This document shows, one piece after another, positions 30,201 to 40,177 of a DNA stretch of 64,000 nucleotides. This DNA comes from Halichondria panicea. Its lineage: Eukaryota > Porifera > Demospongiae > Suberitida > Halichondriidae. Made by a program: the position numbers and the translations under genes. The stretch's first letter is position 1, and each line of letters opens with the position of its first letter. Under the pieces are notes generated by a model. The model did no database searches. It saw nothing but the letters and a program-made list of their open reading frames with translations, and had not been told where the DNA came from. The DNA lies in assembly GCF_963675165.1 (NCBI RefSeq), contig NC_087383.1, positions 4,742,979 through 4,806,978 of the forward strand, read 5' to 3'.

Positions 30201-30947
30201 AAACAAGGTGAGAATGGATAATTTATCTGATTTACGTATAATTATTGTAATTTTTAACATTGATTTTTGTGTAGTTTATACAAATATCATCATGTAAACA
30301 GTGTAAACAGTGTACATGTGCGGTTGCAGACAGTATAATAATGATGCCTATAATTATGTACAATGTACGTAGCTGTGCATGGCCAGGTGTTACAGCTAGT
30401 AGGTATACTGAAAGCAGTAGTAAATACCTTCAGTTGAGACACTTCCCAAAACAACTACGGTTATACATGTACAGGAATCTGTGTTTATAATTATGGTCAA
30501 GTTTGAAAACTTGAGTTTGTATACTCACATGTAATTACGCTCAAATTGTGATCTCTCCTAAAAGCATAGAAGATTATGTTATGTACATGTGGGATTGGTG
30601 TAAATTATTAAGAGGCCTGTTCGAAGCTTGCTCTGGAACTGACACATTGTCACTAATCAAGCACTGATGTACCTGTACTGTATTGGAACCAAAATGATAT
30701 TCCTCCCCCCCCCCCATACGCACACACCCAGTCTGACATGGCAGACAAGCGTGAGGTGTCACATGGAGAGGGAGAGCTGCTAGCAAGACAACTGCAGTGT
30801 CCGTTCTTCGAAACATCGGCCAAACTTCGGATATCCATCGACGAATGTTTCCATGAGCTCGTTAGAGAAATAAAGAAAGCTCAACAAGAAAAGAACAGAG
30901 AAGAAACAGAAAAGGACAAAAAGGGAGGGTGCTGCGTAGTGCTCTAG
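27222..30947 (+). CDS. Ras-family small GTPase, 189 aa
   Basis: Exons 27222-27273, 28619-28675, 29963-30207 and 30732-30947 are in phase. Visible motifs: P-loop GEGGVGKS (residues 10-17), effector region YDPTIED, switch II DTAGQE, NKSD and ETSAK. The tail is Lys-rich, ending GGCCVVL: a CVVL CAAX box predicting geranylgeranylation, with an adjacent Cys for possible palmitoylation. Length equals H-Ras. Gly at the Ras-12 position and Gln at 61 are kept, so GTPase regulation should be normal. Residue 11 is Glu (Ala in Ras, Ser in Rap), and one extra residue precedes NKSD. It is a membrane-anchored signalling switch. The Ras/Rap/R-Ras subfamily is not decidable by eye. The first intron falls just after the P-loop Lys-Ser. 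Confidence 0.92.
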
Positions 30948-31475
30948 AACAAAAACTTTTATGGTAAAGGTTATTTAACACTGATACCCCTATCCATCTA
31001 GCAATATTACTTTTATACATAATTGTGCATGTCACCAGGCTGTTTTTAAATTTCTGTTTCAGACAATGTTAAATTTATTATAAAGATGTGTGCATGTTAG
31101 CCTTGCACATATAATATAGTTTTAAATAGCTTTACATTTCATTTGTAGATCTTCTACGTTTTGTATGAATCTTTCCCTAATTATTCTGGAGTTGATTGAA
31201 GTGCCAGTTTTGTGTTTTCTCATTTATCCCAACCTTGTATCTTTATTCCGTTGTTCATCTAAACATCTTCAATTGCCATTAACAATTGTGAAAACATAAT
31301 AAGCCTGCAGTAAGTGAATGTGTGTGTACGATTGTACAGTTTACAGCCCTTATGGGAAAAATGTATGGCATGCCCATAGACATGTAATGGGAGTATCCTT
31401 ATTATGGCGCCACTGTGACTATAGATCCCCTGTTTTTTACAGCACATTGATGAAAATTCTACTGTACTATGCTAG
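30948..31475. other. 3' flanks of convergent Ras and FAM227 genes
   Basis: AT-rich 3' UTR-like sequence with no exon. The two convergent genes' stop codons are 528 bp apart, so transcripts probably overlap or nearly do. Confidence 0.6.
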
Positions 31476-34400
31476 CTAAGGATTAATTTGTTCTGCTTTC
31501 TTTTTTGATAGTATTTTCTCGGCCAGAATAGCCACCTCGTGACGGTGAGACAGTATTCTTTGGTTTTGTCTGCAGTGGGAAATAGGTAAAGATCATTAAC
31601 TAAACAACCCAAGAAATTAACTTACGTCTCTAGCTGTTTGCGCTCTGCGATGTGATGCTTCTGACAGCTGACAGATTCTTGTACACTCTTAGAAATATCT
31701 CTGTACAATAAAAGGTTCAAGTGTCGTTTCCAATAACATAACTAGCTGGTATATAATTATAAAGTTCTGCAAACTGTAATACTGTTAGTTAGAAATTTTT
31801 TTAAGTTGTGATATACAAACTAATTGCTATTTACAAGCAGCTACAATCTTGCATAATAATTAGCACAAAATGGATAATTAATTTGAGGCATAATAATTAT
31901 GATGATTACGTTGAATAAATCACACTTTCATAGCCTTAATAATTAGCTCAAAAAGACTCGCATTTGTATTTCTAGCACAATGGTACATTTATGAGCTGAA
32001 CATTATTATGCTGCCCAAAACAAACATCTGAATCATGCAGTGCATCACTCTCTCACCTCTTGTACTGCTCATATTTGTTATCAGACACCTCCTGTGATTT
32101 TCTCAAGAGATCCTTGTACCCGACACATGGGCGTGGCAATTCCTTCACCTGTCGTCTGCTGATGGTGGGGCCGGGAGGAGTGTCAAGGTCCACTAGGTTG
32201 TGCCGGATCATGAAGTGATGGAGGAGAGGACTTCGGCCCAGAATGCTGAACCGCACACACTCAAATATCGGGCCAGGACCAATGTGAGTGGGGGTGGACT
32301 GGGTCAGTTTTGAGTGATTAAAGTTATGGTGAGGATGCATACTAATAGGTGTAAGAACATTCCCTGGGTTGTTCCCTCAGGCAAGATTTAGCAAGCCCTT
32401 GATATTATACAAGTCATGCTAAAATCTTGCCTATAGGGGGAAAACCCAGAGATTATTCCCATTGTATCTGGAATACACTACCATCAGTCATACTACTAGG
32501 GACGAAAATCCTTTTGCAGCAGAACGAATGCTAGATAGGGCTGAAACCCGTCCCCCCATTTTTATGGCCGGGGACTGCTTGCGCATACTTGCGCATGCGC
32601 CAAATTATTGGATAATTTTCCCGTAATGTTTCCCATTAAACTAAATTTTTACCCGAATTATATCCTGAATAACATATACAGACAAAGAATACTCTTCATA
32701 AAGTCAGACACAGAGCTATATAGCTAGCTAGCTAGAGACAGAGCTGTATTAGTTACAGCAGCAATTTCTTTCTGATAGAGTCGACTTTCACCAAGGTTAG
32801 TGTCAGATGGGCGTGGCCTATCCATATAGGCTATTGTCCGCCTTCCCTCCGTTCAGAGGATTGTTATCCACACTGTTGCAGGCTGTGAGTCCTTTGTTAA
32901 CATAGTAGGCTAAGGGTAGCTATTAGAATGCTATCACACGGGCTAGAAACCTTCACAAATCACACTTCTATCCACTTTCTTCAATCCACTTCCGTTCGTT
33001 GTGACGTCATTGTTTTACTGAGCAAATACAATAGTATCCGAATTACCCACTTTCTGGGTAATAGGTGGCGCATGCGCAAACAATCGATACCAGGCCCTCT
33101 CTTCGAGGAAGAGCGGCCTGGGATCGAGGCTAATCAAAGTGTTGCTGAGAATCTTCATTTGTAGAATAGTAGCCTCTACACAGGCTCTCCTTTTTTTGTT
33201 CTTTATCACAATCGTTCAATAAGATAAAATACTGTATTAATCGTTCAATGAGATAAAATACGGTATTAATTGGAGGAATAAAGAAAAAAATAGACGTAGA
33301 GTTAGGAAAAAGGAGAGCCTGTATCGGGAAGTCGCGTGAGGGTAGAAGGGTGGTAGAAGGGTGAAAATGAGCGTGGGCATGCTAAGCTAGAGATGTTGGA
33401 CTGCCCACACAGAGATCTATGATGCCTGCAGCAAGCTGGACATGGACTTGGAACTGGAAGTTTGCAAGCACTATAATTATAGCTAGCTATACCTTAGGCT
33501 TAGCTAGATGATCTACTAGTCTAGATTGTGTGTTCAGATTCTATCACGTTGTGTCTTTCTACATGCTATAGTCTATATAGTATAGATCAAGAATAGCTTA
33601 GTCATCATTATCATATAGCAGGTAGCTACTGCCACCAGAGCTGGCCATGTTGGTTCTCTGATCTGACTTGCAGCACAGCTTGGTGGTTGTCTCAGTACAG
33701 TCTTATTAACTCTGAATGCATGGGAGAATACCTTACGTCATGATTGTGGGCTACATATCGCCCACGTTCATAAAAATCCTTGTGGATCACGCGATTTCCC
33801 AAACCAGGCCTTACTTTTTCTTAACTGTACGCCCATTTTTTCTTTGCTGCCTCACTATGTCTTTCATGGGATCTGGATGAACAGTGACAACAGCAAGAAA
33901 AAGTAAGGCCTGGGAACGAGGCTAGTAGAATAGTGCCACGCTGACTAGATCTACAACTTTATGGTTGACCACAGATAACCATATAAGGAACACTCAACGC
34001 AAAACGCTTTTTTGTGGATATTGCAAAGATTCTGCAAAGCCCTGTAAGGGTTTATCCCCTAGGCAAGATTTAGCATGACTTTATTGTACACATTAAATTT
34101 TGCCTGGGGGAATTCCCAGGGAATTTTTGCATGCCTGAACTTAGCACAATGGGGGCATTCCTAGGGAAACAACCACTCACCATTGGCCTATAAAAGTGTC
34201 AATATAGTATACCCCTTCACAAATTCTCTCTATACTATCAGTATCTACAGCTATGGGACAACTATGTTGCTACATTAAACCGGCACCCGACACTGAAACT
34301 GTTGATGGTCGTGCATCAGGACATGTACAGGTAAAATAATAACTTCGGTGTCAGGAATGTACAAACATGCCCTCTTTTTTACTGCAGCTACAAAATGAAG

Positions 34401-37400
34401 TATCTTTCGAAACGCTACTGCAAATAGCTCGCAGCAATGATGCTTTCCGATGTGGTTCTACGAACGACCCACACAGGAGGAAAAATGAGTACTCTTCACG
34501 TGAGGGCTATACTGGGACCATGTATTTTGCAAGAAGTAGTGATATGAAAGAAGATGAAGACACACTGTTGGGAATTAAGGACTGGCCTAAAAACAAACAA
34601 AAAAAAAGCAATAGCCAGGTCAATAAAGGATATGTGTATGTTATTAGATCTACGTAGCTAGTTACTTACTAACATTTATTTCTGTGGCGCAGCCCAAATA
34701 GTAGCGGCAAGCCCTCATCACAGTAAATTTTGTTCTGGTGCCTAGATAAATCATAACAGCCATGCAGATGCCAAAAAATGTGTATTTAAACGCTATGAAA
34801 AAAACGACAGTGGTGCATGGTTAATAGATTAGACATGCATTGGGACTAGGGTCAGCAAAACAAGTACAAATAATAATTGCACTGACATGCACTGGCCGCA
34901 GGAGTCTCAGACCGAAATCATGCACAGCAGTTGTCAAAAGAAAAGACTATTTATTATACAAATTTGTCACCTGACATGCACTGGGACTCTTCTCACAAAA
35001 CAATTAAGCGCCTTACTATGCAATAATATTGTACAATTAAGGAGGGATGCTTGGTGCGAATTCAGACCTGTGGTTTATGTTTATACATTTATAGGGCTCA
35101 ACATGGCTGTAGTGCACATGTACATGTGTAATAGCATGCCTCAAACTAAAGCCGTGTTTAGCTACTTAGCCATAGCCCTAGTCATAGCTAAAATTGGATA
35201 AACGGAGCTTTATTGTATGTAAATATAACTTGAGGCTATTCATGCTGTAAACTCAACGCTATGGTAGCCAGGTGAGCAGACATAGAATACACAGACAGAC
35301 AGACAGACAGACAACCAACAGACTACATAATCCTCGCCTTAACACAGTACACCAATTATGGCCGCCTACGCACCTCGGGTTAACAAATTAATACTCACCT
35401 CATTCTCTTGTGAGCCTGAGCCCCTCCACCTAGACAGAGGCTGAGCTCTAGCAGAACGAGAGGGGCTTTCCCTAGGATTAGACTCAGTACCACTCATCAG
35501 ACGTCTGAAACCAGTACTACTGCACATTGAGTTGATGACATTCGAGTAAACAGTAACTACATCTCAGAAGTTTAGCTATAATTATAGTACTGAAACAATG
35601 AAACAATGTTACACGTACAGAGACGACATACATGTACATGTATATAAATGCCCAGGAATTGTGACCTGGAATATCTGATTAATAATACGCACAAATGCGT
35701 TTACATGGCCAGCTAAGAGAGCTAGATGAACCAAGGCACTTTAGCTCAAATTTCGGACCAACAACTGCTGTTAATAGGTACTCCACACTATCACACATGT
35801 ACAATGTAACTACCTTGAATCTCTGCTATCATCTTTGGCTTGTTGAAATTGAACTCTTGAGCTCTGAGACTGATAGCCTGGTCGTGACTGTTGCCATGAC
35901 AAATTGTTAGGAGTCGTGGGCATGGAGAGGGACATAACTGGAAATTAATAATGCGTCCATGTTAAATTCATGTTTAAATATTATCGGCAAGCTAGATTTA
36001 TGTGTTTGCTCTAGAAGTACATGTTCTTTGCGGCCAATAGTTATAGGAGATAGAATTTACATTCATATTATAGTGAATGTACCACTGTGCCTACAATAGT
36101 TACATGTATTAGGAGTATCACTGTGTCTGTTGGTGTACATTAGACAAATTTCAACCCACCATCCTCTCGGTTCGGTGCCCTTGCACTAGAAAACGGTCTG
36201 CCCTTGCTGGAGGCGGTAGTGTGATAGGGATCCAACAGAAAACGCGGCCATCTCCTCCACACACCAGGACCGACCTTGATACCTGTGGAAAGTATGGATA
36301 ATACATTGAGTTCTGGGCAAGTATTTCTCTAAGGCAACGTTTACACAGAAACGGTTCCTGCTTTAAATTAAACGGTAAAATTCCAATGTGTATGCACTTT
36401 CCTATTTACACAAAAACACCAAAAAATAGTTAACAACATGCATAATTATGTATTCAGAGAGACAGATGTTTCTTCGTAAACGTAGCCTTAGAAGTGTAAC
36501 TTGCTGAAAGATAGACACGTATAAGCGAGACACTTCATTAAACTCTTGTCTACTATGAGCTTGAGACTCTGAGAGCTAGAAGTATTTAGTGGGTATATAA
36601 TGAGTGTTTGAGCGTTAATAAGTATGTGTATATAACAGCACCTGTGATCCATTCTGAGATCAGATTGGTGAGGTAGTCGAGGAATTTGTCAGAGTTAATG
36701 ACTTTGTTTGAGTCAGGAAAGGCTTGGCAGAATGCACTGTAGATAGCTTGACACAAACAGTCAGGGTAGTACTGAAAACACAAGATTATAACGTGCACAG
36801 TGCCTCAAGAGCTCACCATGAAAACAGGGTCCTTCTGTCCATCGTCAATACCAGTGAGGAGCACGACAAAGTTCTCACAGATGATATCAAAGAGAGCAGC
36901 TTGCAAAGATTGATCAGGCTGAATGGAAATTAGGTCAATGAACACCCAAGCATAATTATGAAATACCTTGAAGCAGTTCATCCATATCCACCAAAATGAA
37001 TTCTGTTTTGTGGAGCATAATAATAATCATGAATACTAGAATCAAGTGCTACACACTACATACAGTAAGGAGTGCTGTGGAGGCATCACTATAGAAGAAT
37101 TTCCTCCATGCTTTAGATAGGGCAGACTGTTGCTGTTGCAGGGTGGGAGAAAAACAATAAAAAAAGGATTGTGAACAAAAAAAGAACTGGGCTTGTCCGG
37201 GATTCGAACCCGGGACCTCTCGCACCCAAAGCGAGAATCATGCCCCTAGACCAACAAGCCGTGTTGATTATAGAGATAACAGACCCTTACTGGTATCTGA
37301 GCTTTGGTGACCAGGTCAAGAATAGAAAGTGCCTCCACTTTTGATGGCAGTGTTAGAGTATTACTAAATCCAGGGAAGTGAACGACCTACAATGTGGGCA

Positions 37401-38770
37401 TGAAGCAAGAGTTATTATTTTAGCAAAACTAACAGCGATGAACTTAACTTACATCAACTGTTTTTTCATCTTTTTTCCCACTCGGTACAACTCTATTCAT
37501 CAGTGATGGTATCTGTGGGGGAGATACTAAAACAAAAAATTGGTACGGTACTAAACCTTTTTCTCTTCCAATTCAGAAGTCAGCTTCCTTGAATTAATCA
37601 AGTCCATGTCACACAGTTCAGTCAAGAATGCTGTAACAATAAAAATTGAATGAGTTGCTGAAACATATAAAACGGTTCACCTCTATTGGTGATATTCTTG
37701 AGTCCCCCAGCCACGCTTTCAGAGTTGTTTCTTTCGATGGCCAGTGGATGGCCATCACAGATAAACCTGTTTGCATACCAGTCCAGTTTCTCTTCCACTT
37801 TCTGCAGACGCAGAGCGACAGAATCAAGGAATGAGGAGTCCCATGCTGTATGAAAAAGACCAAACAGTACTTTGGGAAATACAACAGTCTGCATACACGT
37901 ACAGAATTTTAATAGTTTCCCTATAGCTTGATCAGAGGCCGCTCTCAAACAGTAGCCTCCTTTGTCAACAAATTAATTTTAGTGAGCCGCTGTCAAATAG
38001 TAGCCTCAGTGAACTTGACTCTATCTGAGGCTGCATTTCTGCACGTGGCAGCTGTACTAGCAGCTTGTTATACTTTACAAACACTTTCTCATGGCAGAGT
38101 TCGAGTTTGTGCACGTGAAAATAACTTTTGAGGGTATTCTACCTAAAGGTGATTGAATGTGTTAGGCCTAAGTATTAAACACCTCTCTCGAACAGTGGCC
38201 TCTTTCTTTTCCAATAAATGAAACATTTAGTAGCCGCGGCCTCTGATCAAGCATATACTGTAGAGTTCATTAAGAAGAGTACGCCTCAACTCCAATAGAC
38301 GGTACAGAGGAAGCATTTTGTCTGACTTGCATAATTTATTATAGTTATTTATCCATACGAATGTGTGGAGTTCACTTTTTAGTTTTGAGCATGGGGCACT
38401 CTAGACAAAAGTTTAATACGGACAATGACTCGCATTGAGTTATCGTCGATCCTGTACAGCTACAGCACTTACAAGAGTGTTTCTCCAAATCCTCCCTGAT
38501 GGCCTCGAGTGATAACAATTTGTCACCATCACCATCAACTTTAAACAAGGTGGGACACTCTCCTTGGAGTGGACTGTCCAGCTGAGTCATACTGGTAGAA
38601 CAACACTCAATGGGCCACTGAGTTTGTTCATCTATAGTCAAACATTCCTGTCCGTGCAGCCATTCCTCAATATCTCTAGGAAGTGGCTTGGGGCGCTTGG
38701 AGAAAGAAAGCTCGAGGGGCCGGGGTTGCAAAGGTAGATCTACTTTGTTGAACATTGCTTCTTGTTTCAT
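31476..38770 (-). CDS. FAM227-family protein, 14 exons, 583 aa
   Basis: Exons: 38770-38473, 37845-37681, 37630-37557, 37512-37453, 37386-37291, 37126-37064, 36918-36817, 36771-36642, 36282-36160, 35937-35814, 35504-35399, 32298-32057, 31700-31626, 31569-31476. Phases agree throughout and sum to 584 codons. The family signature is seen as VVHFPGF, then WRKFFYSDAS, LFDIICENFVVLL, YYPDCLCQAIYSAFCQAFPD and ISEWITG (about 200-330), followed by a Ser/Arg-rich linker and the C-terminal FSILGRSPLLHHF with a charged, probably helical end (last 60 residues). Human FAM227A/B are of similar size and expressed mainly in testis, and their biochemical role is unknown. I cannot tell A from B. The acceptor at 32298 is an inference from phase and family alignment. 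One intron holds a tRNA gene and another a small opposite-strand gene. Confidence 0.85.
33170..33924. mobile_element. Mutator-like non-autonomous element, 755 bp, inverted copy
   Basis: It is the reverse of the 23699-24437 element over almost its full length, with ends tagcctctacacaggctctc and ggcctgggaacgaggcta. An exact 9-bp duplication gtagaatag lies at 33161-33169 and 33925-33933. A lone related end (accaggccct ... ggcctgggatcgaggcta) lies just before it at about 33088-33132. It is in a FAM227 intron. Confidence 0.88.
34253..34657 (+). CDS. Small two-exon protein nested in a FAM227 intron, possible GIY-YIG-like fold
   Basis: Exon 34253-34330 (phase 0, gtaaaa donor) joins 34388-34657 after a tttttactgcag acceptor, giving 115 aa. 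The start MGQLCCY fits N-myristoylation at Gly2 with neighbouring palmitoylatable Cys. The body has RCGSTNDPHRRKNEY, GYTGTMYFARS, an acidic DMKEDEDTLLG helix and a closing GYVYVIRST. This arrangement (G-T-x-x-P-x-R/R, EY, TMY-A, E-LL, GYVYVI) resembles short uncharacterised GIY-YIG-like proteins common in sponges and cnidarians; that link is from memory of such families and is inference. It lies opposite to FAM227 in the intron between 32298 and 35399. Expression is unproven. Confidence 0.65.
35286..35316. repeat. (CAGA)n microsatellite
   Basis: About six CAGA units, in a FAM227 intron. Confidence 0.85.
37189..37260 (-). tRNA. tRNA-Pro (anticodon TGG)
   Basis: Read on the minus strand it is 72 nt and forms a full cloverleaf. 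The acceptor stem GGCTTGT pairs with ACAAGCC (discriminator C). The A box is TGGTCTAGGGG. The anticodon arm TCTCGC-TTTGGGT-GCGAGA presents TGG. The T arm CCCGG-GTTCGAAT-CCCGG holds the B box GGTTCGAATCC. There is no intron and no encoded CCA. It lies inside an 164-bp intron of the FAM227 gene, same strand, between exons at 37291 and 37126. The Pol III unit is probably independent. Confidence 0.96.
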
Positions 38771-38907
38771 ATGTTCATGTTATGTTGCTGGGAAACCGAG
38801 AAGATATTAGATAGCCCCTCCCTACAGGAAGCACCTCTGCTGATCCAGTTACTACAGTGCTAGTGGTGAGCTAGTGGTGGGTGAGTGTTGTGGTAGAATC
38901 CATTGGA
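38771..38907. promoter_or_regulatory. Bidirectional promoter between FAM227 and Hv1 transcripts
   Basis: Only 137 bp separate the FAM227 start codon (38770, minus) from the ATG in the first Hv1-side exon (38908, plus). Both 5' UTRs and core promoters must be packed here or overlap the neighbouring coding exons. I saw no clear TATA box. The segment contains a gctagtggtgagctagtggtg direct repeat. Confidence 0.6.
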
Positions 38908-38999
38908 ATGGCCAGTGCAGGTGTGAATGATGTACCCTCTGGCAATAGTGAGCTGCCAGATATAGAGGTGCAGATTGTGGATGACAGAGCCTCAAAAAG
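38908..38999 (+). CDS. Upstream first exon of the Hv1 transcript: short upstream ORF
   Basis: ATG at 38908 opens a frame starting MASAGVNDVPSGN and ends at a good donor (aaaaag|gtgagc) in phase 2. Spliced to the clear acceptor at 40061/40062, the frame continues about 24 codons to a TGA and does not enter the Hv1 frame. It may be an upstream ORF of about 54 codons, or the true N-terminus may use an unseen intermediate exon. The acidic Asp/Glu-rich composition looks protein-like. Confidence 0.45.
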
Positions 39000-40177
39000 G
39001 TGAGCTAGCAGGTGCCTAATTATGCATACCATAAATAATATTAAAATTATATTCTTCTCGTTGCATTGGTGTACATAACTAAAGTTGTATTCGTATAGCT
39101 GCAGTAGTTAATTTTCGTATGATCCTCTACAATACGATAGTGTGTACTTTTATCTTTCTCACCTTTTAATAATTAATTGTTCTGTAGTCTATACTTTATG
39201 ATACTGACACCTGCACTAGTAAGTTTAGTATAGATCTAGCTACAGTCGTCTCAGGCAAGGTAAGATATATTCGGGTTGTATCAATCATCAATCCTTGTCT
39301 AGGTTGTAACATGTTGTAAGTAATTGTCTATACTATACTGGTAGGAGGCTGCCATGCACTCTCTGAGTCTAGCTGCTAGTTGCGGCTAGGTTGAGCTGCA
39401 TATTCAGCAAATGCCTTTGGTTATAAATTCCTCCTAATACATTTCACATAATGCTTATTATGTAGGTTGTAACGTGTTGATATACCATAGTGCTAGAAAT
39501 TTAAGCGTGATACAAACTATGAGAGCGCCTATCATATCGCATACATTTGTATCGCACAACTATATTGGCTTTATTCGAGGCCTGCACAATCCACATTGAC
39601 GTTTAATTAATTGCAAATAAAAATCGCATAATGTTTTCTTAGCCTTATGGCCAAAATGCAATATTTTATGCTCGCATATTATATTTCGGGCACTACAGTA
39701 GGTTATGTAGGCTGCATGCACTCTCTTATGCATATTCAGCGAAATGTCTTTGGTTTCCCTATGAATTCCTCCTGGAAGGGATAAATTGAAGCCATACGTA
39801 TTAAAATACCTTTTAAGGCGAGTATTCTACTATCGGTATATACCCTTATGGTGCGTACCCTAGCCCTGGCATGCAGTGGATAACTTGTACATAATCACAT
39901 TCGATATTCATAGTGGGTCATGGTAATTGTGACTCAACTATGGTGCTTCCTGTCACCCACACATGAATTTAATAAGGGCTGTTTCACTGTAAATAAATAG
40001 AAAAGAGTCTAGCTAACCAGCAAATAAAGTACTCTTTGCTGTCTTTTGCTGTCTACTATAGATTAGATTGCCTTGAGGAGAACGTGTGTAGCTGCTACGT
40101 TGGTATTAATTGCTACAAATCCCTTTGTTGTTGAAACACAAACCGATCAAGGAATCTGTGTACAGAGGAAACACACA

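Noticed and set aside
34253-34657. Additional exons of FAM227
   Set aside because: The open frame, splice sites and start are on the opposite strand, and FAM227 phases close without it.
40073-40177. Hv1 translation starting upstream of 40178
   Set aside because: No ATG is in frame before 40178, and the frame hits TAG at 40064-40066 next to the splice acceptor.
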